This document shows positions 1 through 8,923 of a stretch of 64,000 bases of DNA, piece by piece. The position numbers were made by a program, and so were the translations under genes. The DNA is from an uncultured Synechococcus sp. (GTDB taxonomy: Bacteria; Cyanobacteriota; Cyanobacteriia; Phormidesmidales; Phormidesmidaceae), in the NCBI GenBank assembly GCA_937911865.1, contig CALDSK010000145.1, forward strand, positions 35,040 through 99,039, given 5' to 3'. Positions within the stretch are counted from its first letter, which is position 1; every line of letters starts with the position of its first letter. The notes beneath the pieces were generated by a model, which saw nothing but the letters and a program-made list of their open reading frames with translations, searched no databases and had not been told where the DNA came from.

Positions 1-2771
1 TTGATGGCCACCTGTGGTATTTCCGCTATCCGCTGGCGAACCGAGAGGGTGAGCTAATTGTGGCAACTACGCGCCCGGAGACGATGCTGGGTGATACGGC
101 AGTCGCGGTCAATCCGAATGACGATCGCTATAAGCATTTGATTGGCGAGAAGGTCTGGCTGCCGATTGCGAATCGTGAGATTCCGATTATTGGCGATGAG
201 TTTGTAGATGCGGCGTTTGGGACGGGCTGTGTAAAGGTGACGCCTGCCCACGATCCGAATGACTTTGAGATGGGTAAGCGGCACGATTTGCCAGTCATTA
301 ACATCCTAAATAAGGACGGCACGCTGAATGAAAATGCGGGCGAAGAGTTTGTTGGCATTGATCGCTTTCAGGCCCGTGAGTGGGTAATTGAAAAGCTGAA
401 GGCGGAAGGCCGGATGGAACAGATTGAGGACTATCGGCATTCGGTGCCCTATAGCGATCGCGGTAAAGTCCCGGTAGAACCGCTAATCTCTACCCAGTGG
501 TTTGTCAAGATTCGACCGATGGCTGATAAGGCGCTAGCAGCGCTTGATAATCAAAATGAGCCGCAGTTTGTCCCCGATCGCTGGACGAAGGTTTATCGTG
601 ACTGGCTCGCTAAGCTGAATGACTGGTGCATTTCGCGTCAGCTGTGGTGGGGGCACCAGATTCCGGCCTGGTATGTGGTCAGCCAAAGCAACGACGAAAT
701 TACGGACAATACGCCTTTTGTTGTCGCAAAGAGTGAGGCTGAAGCCTGGGAAAAGGCTAAAGAAAAATACGGTGATGATATTCAGCTGCGCCAGGACCCG
801 GATGTGCTCGACACCTGGTTCTCTTCTGGCCTGTGGCCGATGTCTACCCTGGGCTGGCCGAATACAGAAGCGCCTGACTATAAGTTCTATTACCCGACGC
901 AAACCCTGGTGACCGGGTTTGACATTATCTTTTTCTGGGTGGCGCGGATGACCTTGATGGCAGGTCATTTCACGGGTAAGATGCCGTTCGACACGGTCTA
1001 TATTCACGGCCTGGTGAGAGATGAGAATAACCAAAAGATGTCGAAGTCAAAGGGCAATGGCATCGATCCGCTGGTTTTGATCAATAAGTACGGGACGGAT
1101 GCGCTGCGCTACACCCTAATTAGAGAAGTAGCAGGCGCAGGGCAAGATGTTCGGTTGGACTACGATCGCACGAAAGATGAGTCGATGGCGGTGGAGGCGT
1201 CGCGCAACTTTACCAACAAGCTGTGGAATGCGTCGCGCTTTGTGATGATGAATTTGGGTGGGCAAACGCCTGCCGAGCTAGGAGAGCCGGGGAGTAGCGG
1301 TGATCTGGCGCTGGCGGACCAGTGGATTTTGTCGCGCTATAACCAAACGATCCGGCGATCGCGCGATTACCTAGACAAGTACGGTATGGGTGAAGCGGCC
1401 AAAGAGCTGTACGAATTTACCCGGGGTGATTTTTGCGACTGGTACATTGAGCTGGTGAAGCCTCGGTTGTATGGCGAGGGTGAAGCGAAGCAAACGGCGC
1501 TGCAAACGTTGGGCTATGTGCTGGAGGGGATTCTTAAACTGTTGCATCCGCTGATGCCGCACATCACCGAAGAGATTTGGCATACGCTGACGGGCATTGG
1601 AGAAGAAGATTGTTTGGCGTTGCAGCGCTATCCGGAGGCGGAGACTGCGCGGATTAATGTTGAGCTAGAGCAGCAGTTTGATCTGTTGATTGATGTGATT
1701 CGCACTATTCGTAATCTGCGGGCGGAGGCGGGTGTGAAGCCTTCGGCGAAGATTGAGGCGATTTTGAAAACAGATAGTGCGAGTGAGCTGGCTGTGTTGA
1801 ATGCGACTCGATCTTATATTGAGGCGATGGCGCGGTTGGAAACGCTGATGGTTTTGAGTACTGATTTGGCACCGGCTGAGGCTGAGGTGGCGAAAACGCT
1901 ATCGGTGGCAGAGGCGACGGATATTGTTGAAACGGTGCCGCCTGGAACGGTGTTATCTTCAGGTGCGGCGGCTTCGGATGCGAGGCTTGCGGCTAAGTAC
2001 GAAATCTCAGAGGAAGATGAGGTTTGGGAGAAGGCGTATAAGGCTGTTTTGCAGTTTTTGGAGCAGCCGACGCGTTATTTTGATGGGTTTTTTAGCAGCT
2101 ATCAGAAGCCTGCGCTGTCGCTAGCGATTATTTTGGGCACGGCGATGACCTATAAGGTGCTTGATTCGATGCTGGATGCGATTGATGATGTTGGGCTGCG
2201 GTGGTTGTTTCAGCTGGTTGGGCTGTTCTATACGGCGCGGTTTGTTGCGAAAAAGGGCTTTAAGGCGGAGAATCGCGATCGCGTCTTTGCAGAGTTGAAG
2301 TCCGTCTGGCGTGAAATGGTGGGTGATGCGGGGTCTGCTGTTGAGGCGCGGCCTGCAGCGCAGGCGATTAGCAAGCCTGCTGAGGTGTATGAATCGAAGC
2401 CACCGGCTGTTGAGGTTCCAGATATGACGCCTATGCCGTCGGGGGTTACTGCTCAGGAGATTATTAGGGCTGACTCTGATCGACCGTTGAATCGTGGTGG
2501 TGACGATGAGCGGAAGATGTTTGCGGGGGTTACAGGTACGGTGCAGGTGTTGATTCCGCTGACGGGGGTGGTTGATGTGGATGCACTACGCTCGAAGTTG
2601 GAGAAGGATTTGGGTAAGGCGGAAGGGGAGATGAAGTCTTTGAATGGCCGGTTGGGTAATCAGGGGTTTGTGAGTAAGGCGCCTGCGGAGGTGATTCAGG
2701 GGGCGAGGGATGCGCTGGCGGAGGCTGAGAAGCAGGCGACTTTGATTCGTGAGCGGTTGGCGATGTTGTAG
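1..2771 (+). CDS. valS: Valine-tRNA ligase with inserted CAAD membrane domain (5' end outside window)
   Basis: Class I aminoacyl-tRNA synthetase that charges tRNA-Val. The reading frame is open from base 3, so the N-terminus and HIGH motif lie upstream. The window begins in the editing (CP1) domain, with [12 protein letters not shown] near 60. The KMSKS loop is at 1035-1049, followed by the anticodon-binding helical domain. Between that domain and the C-terminal coiled-coil arm (about 2515-2768) sits an insert at about 2001-2330. It has an amphipathic stretch, two hydrophobic helices and a charged tail, and matches the CAAD domain known from some cyanobacterial synthetases, which tethers them to thylakoid membranes. 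A Pro/Ala/Glu-rich linker joins the insert to the arm. The last third of the gene is unusually G+T-rich on the sense strand. A hairpin terminator follows. Identity is certain; membrane attachment is inferred from the family. Confidence 0.97.
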   Translation, partial: DGHLWYFRYPLANREGELIVATTRPETMLGDTAVAVNPNDDRYKHLIGEKVWLPIANREIPIIGDEFVDAAFGTGCVKVTPAHDPNDFEMGKRHDLPVINILNKDGTLNENAGEEFVGIDRFQAREWVIEKLKAEGRMEQIEDYRHSVPYSDRGKVPVEPLISTQWFVKIRPMADKALAALDNQNEPQFVPDRWTKVYRDWLAKLNDWCISRQLWWGHQIPAWYVVSQSNDEITDNTPFVVAKSEAEAWEKAKEKYGDDIQLRQDPDVLDTWFSSGLWPMSTLGWPNTEAPDYKFYYPTQTLVTGFDIIFFWVARMTLMAGHFTGKMPFDTVYIHGLVRDENNQKMSKSKGNGIDPLVLINKYGTDALRYTLIREVAGAGQDVRLDYDRTKDESMAVEASRNFTNKLWNASRFVMMNLGGQTPAELGEPGSSGDLALADQWILSRYNQTIRRSRDYLDKYGMGEAAKELYEFTRGDFCDWYIELVKPRLYGEGEAKQTALQTLGYVLEGILKLLHPLMPHITEEIWHTLTGIGEEDCLALQRYPEAETARINVELEQQFDLLIDVIRTIRNLRAEAGVKPSAKIEAILKTDSASELAVLNATRSYIEAMARLETLMVLSTDLAPAEAEVAKTLSVAEATDIVETVPPGTVLSSGAAASDARLAAKYEISEEDEVWEKAYKAVLQFLEQPTRYFDGFFSSYQKPALSLAIILGTAMTYKVLDSMLDAIDDVGLRWLFQLVGLFYTARFVAKKGFKAENRDRVFAELKSVWREMVGDAGSAVEARPAAQAISKPAEVYESKPPAVEVPDMTPMPSGVTAQEIIRADSDRPLNRGGDDERKMFAGVTGTVQVLIPLTGVVDVDALRSKLEKDLGKAEGEMKSLNGRLGNQGFVSKAPAEVIQGARDALAEAEKQATLIRERLAML

Positions 2772-2801
2772 GGTTTACGTTGTTTTTGTTTTGTTGTGAG
2801 G

Positions 2802-2829
2802 GGGCGCAAGTGTTTGCGCCCTTTCTTTT
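2802..2829 (+). terminator. Intrinsic terminator of valS
   Basis: GGGCGCAA (2802-2809) pairs perfectly with TTGCGCCC (2814-2821) around a 4-base loop and is followed by TTTCTTTT. It lies 31 bases after the valS stop codon. Confidence 0.8.
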
Positions 2830-2847
2830 GGTTTGAATGTGGGTGAG

Positions 2848-2889
2848 AAACAAGAAGAAAGAAACAAGAAGAAAGAAATAAGAAGCAAG
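2848..2889. repeat. 14-bp tandem repeat, 3 units
   Basis: Units at 2848-2861 and 2862-2875 are identical (AAACAAGAAGAAAG). The third (2876-2889) differs at two positions. The array is purine-only on the + strand apart from the C and T positions. It lies between the valS terminator and the next gene. Confidence 0.9.
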
Positions 2890-2920
2890 AGGCAAGGCGG
2901 CAAGAATGGGGATTTCCTCG
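2878..2920 (-). repeat. Dispersed intergenic repeat, copy 1 (about 42 bp)
   Basis: Read on the minus strand, this segment is nearly identical to 11590-11632 on the plus strand. It shares GAGGAAATCCC, a short variable spot, then CTTGCCGCCTTGCCTCTTG. The copies differ by a few substitutions and a one-base indel. It overlaps the end of the 14-bp array. No coding capacity is evident. Confidence 0.75.
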
Positions 2921-2948
2921 GTGTGGTGAGGTTGTTTGGAGGGGGATT

Positions 2949-4325
2949 GTGATTTTGATGGGTGAGTATTTTTTTCGTTTTTTGCGGATGGTGACGGCTT
3001 ATAAGGCGAAGCTGTTGTGTTCGGGTATTTTTGTGAGTGGACGGGATGCGGAAGAGCTGCTGAACAGCGATTTGGCGGTGGATGGGCTGTGGCCTTTACG
3101 ATTTTTGAGGGCGGTTGTTGATGTGGATCAACGGACGGTTCGGGTTTCGTTTTTGGGTGGGTTTGAGAGTGTGGCGGTGTATCGGGCTGGGTTGGGGAGT
3201 ACGCTGGTGGTGGAGTCTACGGTGGAGAGGTTGAAACAACAGTCTCTATGTTTTCAGAAAGCGTTTGTGCAAGAGAAGGCGAGAGAGTCTTTTTGTGAAC
3301 AAGGGTTGTCTGTTGCTGATGAGGTGCCTTGTTATGTAGATGGGGTGCGGTTGCAGCGGGCTGTGGATGATGCTTTTGTGGAGACGAATCGGAGAAGGTT
3401 GAAGAGAACTCGCGCTGTTGTTGTTATTCACAAGGGTGAGATTGTTGCAGAGCGCTATGCGGCTGGGTTTTCGGCGCAGATGCCGCTGCTGGGTTGGTCG
3501 ATGGCTAAGAGTGTGGTAAGTGCGCTGGTAGGTATTTTGGTAAAGCAGGGGAAGCTTGCTTTGGATTCGAAGGATTTGCTGGCTGAGTGGAGAGAGCAGC
3601 CGGACGATCCGCGGAGGGCGATTACGGTAGATCACTTGCTCCGGATGAGTAGCGGGCTGGTGTTTTCTGAAGACTATTCGAGTCCGCTTTCGGATGTGAC
3701 GACGATGTTGTTTCAGCGGGGAGATGGGGCGGCATATGCGGCGCAGTTGCCTTTGCAGCATGAGCTGGGAAGTGCGTTTTGCTATGCGGGCGGGACGACG
3801 GTGTTGCTGTGTCGGATTATTCGAGAGGCGGTAGGTAAGGCTCTAGTAGACTATTGGGATTTTGCTCAGCGAGAGCTATTTGAGCGATTAGGGATGATGA
3901 GTGCGGTGTTGGAACCGGATGCGGCAGGGACGTTTGTGGGGTCGTCGTTTATGTATGCAACGGCGCGCGATTGGGGGAAGTTGGGTTTGTTGTATTTGCA
4001 AGATGGCTGCTGGGAGGTGAATGGAAAGTGGGAGAGAATTTTGCCGGTGGGATGGGTGCGGTATTCTACGGCGGCGAGTGAGACGGCGGATTTCTATGGA
4101 GCGCATTTTTGGCGAGGGGTGCCGAATTCTTTTACAGCGAAAGAGCGAGACGATTCGCGCTGGCCGCAGGGAGCATATTTAGCAGCGGGGTACCAGGGGC
4201 AGTTTATGACGGTGGTGCCACAGCATGATCTGGTGGTGGTGCGGATGGGGCTTTCTCAGCGGCAGCATAGCTGGGACCAGGTAGGATTTATTGCCAGTGT
4301 TAGGCGGTGTTTTTCCAACACGTAA
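2949..4325 (+). CDS. Serine hydrolase, beta-lactamase/6-aminohexanoate-hydrolase-like
   Basis: 458-residue protein of the penicillin-binding-protein/class C beta-lactamase fold. The catalytic S-x-x-K is S184-M-A-K187. A Tyr motif Y279-A-G-G stands where the Y-x-N element of the family occurs, and a C-terminal G-Y-Q-G-Q motif lies where the H/K-x-G strand is expected. The first 130 residues are an N-terminal extension that I do not recognise. No signal peptide or membrane segment is obvious, so it is probably cytoplasmic. The likely substrate is an amide or ester, not further specified. The GTG start at 2949 has an excellent ribosome site (GGAGGGGG) three bases upstream. Codon use is strikingly G/T-rich compared with genes further right, like the end of valS. 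The stop codon is part of a short direct duplication (4317-4338). Confidence 0.85.
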   Translation: MILMGEYFFRFLRMVTAYKAKLLCSGIFVSGRDAEELLNSDLAVDGLWPLRFLRAVVDVDQRTVRVSFLGGFESVAVYRAGLGSTLVVESTVERLKQQSLCFQKAFVQEKARESFCEQGLSVADEVPCYVDGVRLQRAVDDAFVETNRRRLKRTRAVVVIHKGEIVAERYAAGFSAQMPLLGWSMAKSVVSALVGILVKQGKLALDSKDLLAEWREQPDDPRRAITVDHLLRMSSGLVFSEDYSSPLSDVTTMLFQRGDGAAYAAQLPLQHELGSAFCYAGGTTVLLCRIIREAVGKALVDYWDFAQRELFERLGMMSAVLEPDAAGTFVGSSFMYATARDWGKLGLLYLQDGCWEVNGKWERILPVGWVRYSTAASETADFYGAHFWRGVPNSFTAKERDDSRWPQGAYLAAGYQGQFMTVVPQHDLVVVRMGLSQRQHSWDQVGFIASVRRCFSNT

Positions 4326-4338
4326 CTAACACGTAAAT
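4317..4338. repeat. 11-bp direct duplication spanning a stop codon
   Basis: AACACGTAACT (4317-4327) is followed directly by AACACGTAAAT (4328-4338). The first copy contains the TAA stop of the serine hydrolase gene. Confidence 0.7.
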
Positions 4339-4586
4339 GGACACATGGCTATCTTTCACAGTAGCGTTTTGTTTTCTTTAACAAACCGAGCACAGCGGTA
4401 ACCACCCATTCAGTAAAGGCAGTACAGGCTAATAAGCCAATGATTCATAGCCGCTTTATCTATATCCAATATTGTTGACTTGCGATCGCAGAAGGTTCGG
4501 AAATCTCCCTGATGGGTTTGTAGCCTTTACCGGGCTAACATCAACGCTCGAACACCATCCTCAAAAAAATTAGAGACTCTATCACC

Positions 4587-4709
4587 ATGACTCCTGAAAC
4601 TATCAAAAGCCTAGAAGTTTGTTTCACTCTGGCGATCACACTCAGCCTCCTCTGCCCTATTCTGGTGTATTGCCTCCCAAACCGTCAGGCCAACCGTCAG
4701 ACTGTCTAG
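4587..4709 (+). CDS. Small single-helix membrane protein, 40 residues
   Basis: ATG-to-TAG frame of 41 codons. The protein begins MTPETIKSLE, has a hydrophobic helix at about residues 11-30 (three Cys), and ends in a polar tail rich in Asn, Arg and Gln. A strong terminator begins 25 bases after the stop. Together with the isolated intergenic position, this makes a real gene likely. The size and layout resemble the many one-helix subunits of photosynthetic complexes, but I could not match it to PsbX, PsbM, PetN, PetG or other small subunits that I know. No clear Shine-Dalgarno sequence is present. Function unknown. Confidence 0.5.
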   Translation: MTPETIKSLEVCFTLAITLSLLCPILVYCLPNRQANRQTV

Positions 4710-4733
4710 GCCAAAGCAGAAAACACAACCCAC

Positions 4734-4770
4734 AAAAAGGCCGGAGCCTATTCAAAGACTCCGGCCTTTT
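4734..4770. terminator. Strong bidirectional terminator
   Basis: AAAAGGCCGGAG pairs perfectly with CTCCGGCCTTTT around a short loop, giving a 12-bp stem with A and T tails on both strands. It lies between the 40-codon gene (+) and the convergent gene at 4869-5258 (-), and can serve both. Confidence 0.88.
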
Positions 4771-4868
4771 GCCGTTCACAAGCATTTAACTGAACAACAC
4801 GACTTGTCCTAAAGCCACTACAGAGGGCGTCCGTAAAATTCCTGATGGTCGGCTGTCTGAAACACAAC

Positions 4869-5258
4869 CTAATCTAATACGTTGATGACACCACAGGCCG
4901 CTGCGCCCTGAGCCGCATTCGTCAAAAAGCTGTCATCATTCGTCAATAGGCCGACGCCACCAGCTGCGACCGCACCTACGATCAAATCTTCAGTGAGGTT
5001 TCGCTCGCCCTCTTCTTGCAGCTCTTCATTGGCTACATGACAAGCCGCGCCCGCTGCCGCGCCATTAGCTGCATCGTCTACACCAAAATCGTCACCTAAG
5101 AGAAGTCCGGTACCCAGGCCGACCCCGGCCCCTACGGCCACGTCTTCTACAATTTCACCCGCCTTTGCAGGCTGGGCCATCATGACCATCAGGCCAGTCA
5201 GCGCGATCGCAGCAATCTCAGGTGTCATTACACGATTTACAAAATTGGAACGCTTCAT
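4869..5258 (-). CDS. Secreted glycine-zipper-like protein, unknown function
   Basis: 129 residues. The N-terminus has basic residues, a hydrophobic stretch and an A-K-A-G site near residue 33, as expected for a Sec signal peptide. The mature part contains two Gly/Ala-rich segments (GAGVGLGTGLLLG and VGAVAAGGVGLL) that could insert in or pack on membranes. They are separated by acidic stretches, with two isolated Cys residues. This looks like a glycine-zipper envelope protein, but no specific family is recognised. The gene is monocistronic, with an AT-rich region upstream (5280-5390). Confidence 0.6.
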   Translation of the reverse strand: MKRSNFVNRVMTPEIAAIALTGLMVMMAQPAKAGEIVEDVAVGAGVGLGTGLLLGDDFGVDDAANGAAAGAACHVANEELQEEGERNLTEDLIVGAVAAGGVGLLTNDDSFLTNAAQGAAACGVINVLD

Positions 5259-5390
5259 AGATACAACTCCCTTCGGAAATCAAAAAAACATTTCAACCGC
5301 GACAATGATTTAAATCATATCGAAGATATAGAAATTCTGTAGAAAAATTTGTAAGTAATTATTTTTTCTTGGCTGAGCGCCTGTGCCACA

Positions 5391-6575
5391 TTATGATGCC
5401 GGATCGTTACTCAGCGCGATCGCAGCATTTTGCCCGCCGAAGCCAAAGCTAAAACACAGTAGATACCGCAGCTGAGCAGCTCGGGGCGATCGCACAAAAT
5501 TCAAGTCAAAATCAGGCGATCGCAACCCCACACAGGGCACTAGCTGCTGTCGGTACAAGCTCATGAGTCCCAGCGCTACCGTCACCGCACCCGACGCCCC
5601 CAGCGTATGCCCCGACGCCCCTTTACTTGCCATCACCGCAGCGCGGCCCAGCAAAGCTTCAATCAGGCTCGCCTCCATCCGATCGTTCTGCGCCGTACTC
5701 GTGCCGTGGGTATGCACTGCGTCTATCTCACTGGCTACTAGCCCACTGCGCACCAGGCACTGCACAACCGCCCGGTGACCCATTTGATAGCTCGGCTCAA
5801 AAGCGCTCACATGATGGCTATCGTTTGTAATGCCGCCGCTAAGTATCTGGCCATACACCCGTGCTTTACGCGCCGCCGCCAGTGTCGCTGACTCTAGCAC
5901 CAGTAAAGCGCCGCCTTCTCCCAGCACGAACCCTTCTCGGTGCTCATCAAATGGATCGCAGCCCGTACTCGCCAATGCGCCCATCTTCCGAAAGCCTGCT
6001 AGGGGCAATCGGGTGATCGGTGCTTCTACAGCGCCGGCCACAACCCGATGACACTGACCGTTACGAATCAGATCAGCAGCCTGCGCGATTGCCCACACGC
6101 CCGTCGCGCAGGCTGCCATCGGTGCCAGTAGAGGTCCCTGTGCGCCTACCGTTTTTGCCACAGTCAACGCTGGACTGTGGGGCAGCGCACCGAGCCAATT
6201 CTCCTCTATCTGCCCAGGCAATTGCTTTTGCTGCAATGCCATTGCTTCCCAAGTCTGTAAGTGGCTGCGACTGGAGCCTACTACCACGCCACAACTGCCT
6301 GCGTCAGACGCGTCCAGTGGCGCTATACCCGCGTCCTGCCAAGCCTCTGCGGCCAGCTGCGCTGTCATTTCTCGTAGGCTAATCGGTGATTTACCCACCA
6401 TCGCCAGCGGTCCGGGGGCCAAATCTAAAAATGGCTGGCGGAGTGCGATCGCACTTTCACCAGCCACCAGCCTTGTCCAATTTGTCAGCGCCGACGTCCC
6501 TAGCGCCGTAGTAAGGCCAATTCCTGTCACGACAACATCTTGGTTAGAAGCAGTCACTGACAGGCGATTCCTCAC
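5391..6575 (-). CDS. Beta-ketoacyl-ACP synthase, KAS II (FabF) type
   Basis: 394-residue condensing enzyme of the thiolase fold, which extends acyl chains from malonyl-ACP. The Cys-His-His triad is intact: C156 in AACATG, H290 in HTHGTS and H323 in GHTLGASG. The glycine-rich C-terminal FSFGFGG motif is also present. It is slightly shorter than typical FabF (about 415). With sequence alone I cannot tell whether it is the housekeeping FabF or a second KAS used in a special lipid pathway, so no symbol is given. The GTG start at 6575 is contiguous with a 17-bp repeat array (6574-6623), and an alternative GTG lies six codons downstream. Several HIP1 sites lie in the gene. The cyclophilin gene lies upstream on the same strand, 61 bases away. 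Confidence 0.88.
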   Translation of the reverse strand: MRNRLSVTASNQDVVVTGIGLTTALGTSALTNWTRLVAGESAIALRQPFLDLAPGPLAMVGKSPISLREMTAQLAAEAWQDAGIAPLDASDAGSCGVVVGSSRSHLQTWEAMALQQKQLPGQIEENWLGALPHSPALTVAKTVGAQGPLLAPMAACATGVWAIAQAADLIRNGQCHRVVAGAVEAPITRLPLAGFRKMGALASTGCDPFDEHREGFVLGEGGALLVLESATLAAARKARVYGQILSGGITNDSHHVSAFEPSYQMGHRAVVQCLVRSGLVASEIDAVHTHGTSTAQNDRMEASLIEALLGRAAVMASKGASGHTLGASGAVTVALGLMSLYRQQLVPCVGLRSPDFDLNFVRSPRAAQLRYLLCFSFGFGGQNAAIALSNDPAS

Positions 6576-6623
6576 ACTCTACTGGTTTGTACACTCTATT
6601 GGTTTGCACACTCATTAGTTTGC
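6574..6623. repeat. 17-bp tandem repeat abutting a start codon, 3 units
   Basis: Units 6574-6590, 6591-6607 and 6608-6623 follow ACACTCTANTGGTTTGY with few changes. On the coding (minus) strand the array ends in the GTG start codon of the ketoacyl synthase, which resembles the first bases of a further unit. Confidence 0.85.
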
Positions 6624-6636
6624 ACTATGAGTAAAG

Positions 6637-7398
6637 CTACGATTCGGGCACAACCAAATTGTCTGCACCAGAGGTAATGGTGACAGATGAAATTACATCG
6701 CCGAGCTGAATATCATCCACCACGTCAATGCCGTCTGTAACGTAGCCAAATACCGCATAGCTCCCATCGAGGAAGGGAACATCGGCCAGTGTAATGTAGA
6801 ACTGAGAAGAGGCTGTATTCACACCAGAGCGAGCCATTGCGATCGCACCTTTTTGGTGCTTTAACACTGGAGCTGACTGAATCTGCGCATCTGGCAAGGT
6901 CGTGCCATATACAATCTCATCCGAGTCTTCTGTCGCAATTTCCAGTGGAATTTCGCGAGGTGCACCGGTCGCTTCATCAACGTAGCCACCGGTTCCTAGC
7001 TGTGCGTTAGGCACATTTGGATCCTTGCTCTGCGGGTCGCCGCCTTGGGCAACAAACGGCTCAGGGCTATCAACCACCCGGTGAAAAATCGTACCGTCGT
7101 ACACACCTTTTTGTGCCAGGTCAACAAAGTTACCCGCTGTAATCGGCGCTTTGTCACCGTCTAGCTCAACGGTAATGACGCGGCTACCCACGGTAATTTC
7201 AGCCGTGGCCTTGCCGTTGAGTCTTACTAGGCCCTCGGTTAGCTCAGCCGCGTCGGGTAGTACAGCGACTGGTGGAGCCGGTTCTGCTGTCTCTGCCACA
7301 GGCGGAATATCAGCGGGCTCACTACAGCTACCCATAAAAAGTGCGATCGCAACCAAAACAGACCACCGTTTGGCCCCGGTACTAAAACCTAGTTTCAT
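6637..7398 (-). CDS. Cyclophilin-type peptidyl-prolyl isomerase, lipoprotein
   Basis: 253 residues. A lipoprotein signal ends in the lipobox FMGSC, so Cys24 or close by is the lipidated residue, with a Ser/Glu/Pro-rich linker after it. The cyclophilin core carries IFHRVV and FVAQGGDP near residues 104-118 and the later SQFYITL strand. Expected to catalyse proline isomerisation in folding proteins, in the periplasm or thylakoid lumen. The domain is of the compact bacterial type with an inserted EATGAPREIPLEI segment. About 290 bases with no gene separate it from ycf4. Confidence 0.92.
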   Translation of the reverse strand: MKLGFSTGAKRWSVLVAIALFMGSCSEPADIPPVAETAEPAPPVAVLPDAAELTEGLVRLNGKATAEITVGSRVITVELDGDKAPITAGNFVDLAQKGVYDGTIFHRVVDSPEPFVAQGGDPQSKDPNVPNAQLGTGGYVDEATGAPREIPLEIATEDSDEIVYGTTLPDAQIQSAPVLKHQKGAIAMARSGVNTASSQFYITLADVPFLDGSYAVFGYVTDGIDVVDDIQLGDVISSVTITSGADNLVVPES

Positions 7399-7691
7399 AT
7401 AAATTATGTGCTCCCAAATGTGCTGATTTCGTACTGAATTTTGCGTATTGGCCTAAAAGCGTGCTGACTTAAAAAGTATTCTTGAAAAATCATCCGCACG
7501 ACTGCAAACCATCGGCAGCTTAGCGCTTAGTTTGTAAGCACTAAATTTGCCTGATGCGAGCAGAGTGCGCACATTCTGTCACAGCCAGCGATCTTCTTCA
7601 ATGCGCTAACCAATGCATTTTTGATTTAGCGATAAAAGTTAGCCAAAAACACTGAGAACTCAAAGAAATCAGCTACTTAGCAGTCATCTGC

Positions 7692-8288
7692 TTACAGCCC
7701 TTCCAAAGGCACCTGCAAAAAGCGAGCGAGCTCAGCGCCCTGATTTTCCAAGTCGGCTAGCGAAATCGGTTGACCCACTCGCGTCATCGGAATATCGCCT
7801 TTCCCTTTTACCTTCAAATACAAGGCTCGCTTAGGGTTTAAGCCTTCTTGAATCTCGGCTCTGACCGCGAGTACATCCTTTAGCGGATAGTGCAGGTCAA
7901 TCTCACGGTTTTTACCTGGAAAGCCATAGCGGAAAATACGGGCTTCGCTCTTTTCTTTATCGAATTCGTTGTAGCCGCTGCCAACGTTCCATTTAATAAT
8001 CAGCACCAGGTACAGACAAAGTAGCAGCGCTGCTGTGCCATAAAAGCCCATCGCAATGCCTTGAGGAATAAAGACCAGCTGAGCCGGCAGGTCCGAGAAG
8101 GGCAGCAGGTTCGTCTGCAAGTAGCTAGAAATTCCGGCTAAAAAGAATCCAGTGCCGCCAATTGCAGTAATGGCCGCCCAAAAGTAATTGCTAGGACGAC
8201 GAGCACCTAAAATTTCTCGGCGCAGAACCGTTTTACCCGCAGGACGGCTTTTTTTAGAAGAGGGAGTCGGGGCTTTAGAAGCAGTCAT
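7692..8288 (-). CDS. ycf4: Photosystem I assembly protein Ycf4
   Basis: 198 residues, slightly longer than typical Ycf4 (about 185) because of a basic Ser/Pro/Lys N-terminal extension. The signature RRPSNYFWA is followed by the first membrane helix, then FIPQGIAMGFYGTA with the second helix, and the WNVGSGYNEFDK segment. The C-terminal soluble part ends near a PLEGL tail. Ycf4 is a thylakoid scaffold for photosystem I assembly. It is divergent from psbD, a neighbour arrangement familiar in cyanobacteria. Confidence 0.96.
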   Translation of the reverse strand: MTASKAPTPSSKKSRPAGKTVLRREILGARRPSNYFWAAITAIGGTGFFLAGISSYLQTNLLPFSDLPAQLVFIPQGIAMGFYGTAALLLCLYLVLIIKWNVGSGYNEFDKEKSEARIFRYGFPGKNREIDLHYPLKDVLAVRAEIQEGLNPKRALYLKVKGKGDIPMTRVGQPISLADLENQGAELARFLQVPLEGL

Positions 8289-8612
8289 AGCTCGGACGGT
8301 AGTTTGAAGACAATATTTTTTCGGTGAGGGCTATACAAGAACCTACCTTGAAACAGGCGCCGCTTCTATATATAGAAGCGTTAAGCATCGTTAAGCCATC
8401 GTCAGTCTAAATAGTATCGGGTTACTCAAAAATCTGTCGGGCTAGCCTTGCACACCGCAGGCTTTCTGAGAGGGAGCCAACCGAGAGAAAATATAGTAAA
8501 GGTTAAGAATTTCGGAATATTAGGGCCTACGCCCTGTCGTCTTAGTGCCTCTAGCGAAAGGAATGCATCAGACTATACAAAAGGGTTTGCTCTGTTTTGA
8601 GGGTGTTGACAA

Positions 8613-8632
8613 AAATGTGCGATCGCACATTT
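8613..8632. promoter_or_regulatory. 20-bp perfect palindrome around HIP1, after a TTGACA box
   Basis: AAATGTGCGATCGCACATTT is self-complementary over 20 bp. It lies directly after TTGACA (8606-8611), upstream of psbD. It may be an operator, or only an extended HIP1 site. Confidence 0.45.
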
Positions 8633-8691
8633 CCAGCCTTAGAAAGTAATCTTTTTTCTGCCAAAAAAAATCTGAGAACTTACATGACAGA

Positions 8692-8720
8692 TTGTAAAAA
8701 AATGAATCAGTCCTTATGAT
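8692..8720 (+). promoter_or_regulatory. Candidate psbD promoter
   Basis: TTGTAA (8692-8697) and TATGAT (8715-8720) are 17 bases apart, the ideal sigma-70 spacing. Use of this promoter would give a leader of roughly 195 bases before psbD. Confidence 0.4.
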
Positions 8721-8923
8721 AAGTACATGCCAAAATCCTTTAGGGCAGTGACATAGTGACATTTTCACTGGCTGCCTTGAGTCATGGACTGGTTTGGATA
8801 TTCCATAACTTCGGTCTATTAGCCCAAGTAGAAGTGCGAAATGAGATTGCAAAGAGCACTGTTGCCGTCCATCGCATTCAAACGGGCAAAGGACTTAATG
8901 CCATATTAAGAGGATTCTTTTAA

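Larger units (their letters stand above)
8289..8923. promoter_or_regulatory. Divergent ycf4/psbD control region
   Basis: 635 bases between the divergent starts. It is AT-rich in the half next to psbD. It holds a 20-bp palindrome centred on a HIP1 octamer (8613-8632), a sigma-70-like promoter (8692-8720) and a ribosome site AAGAGGA ahead of the psbD ATG. I see no convincing reading frame. Confidence 0.6.

Noticed and set aside
2530..2895. 121-codon Pro/Ser-rich minus-strand frame at the end of valS
   Set aside because: It is a shadow of the G/T-rich valS coding sequence and crosses its terminator.
8568..8852. 94-codon minus-strand frame upstream of psbD
   Set aside because: It overlaps the predicted psbD promoter and palindrome and has no protein-like pattern.
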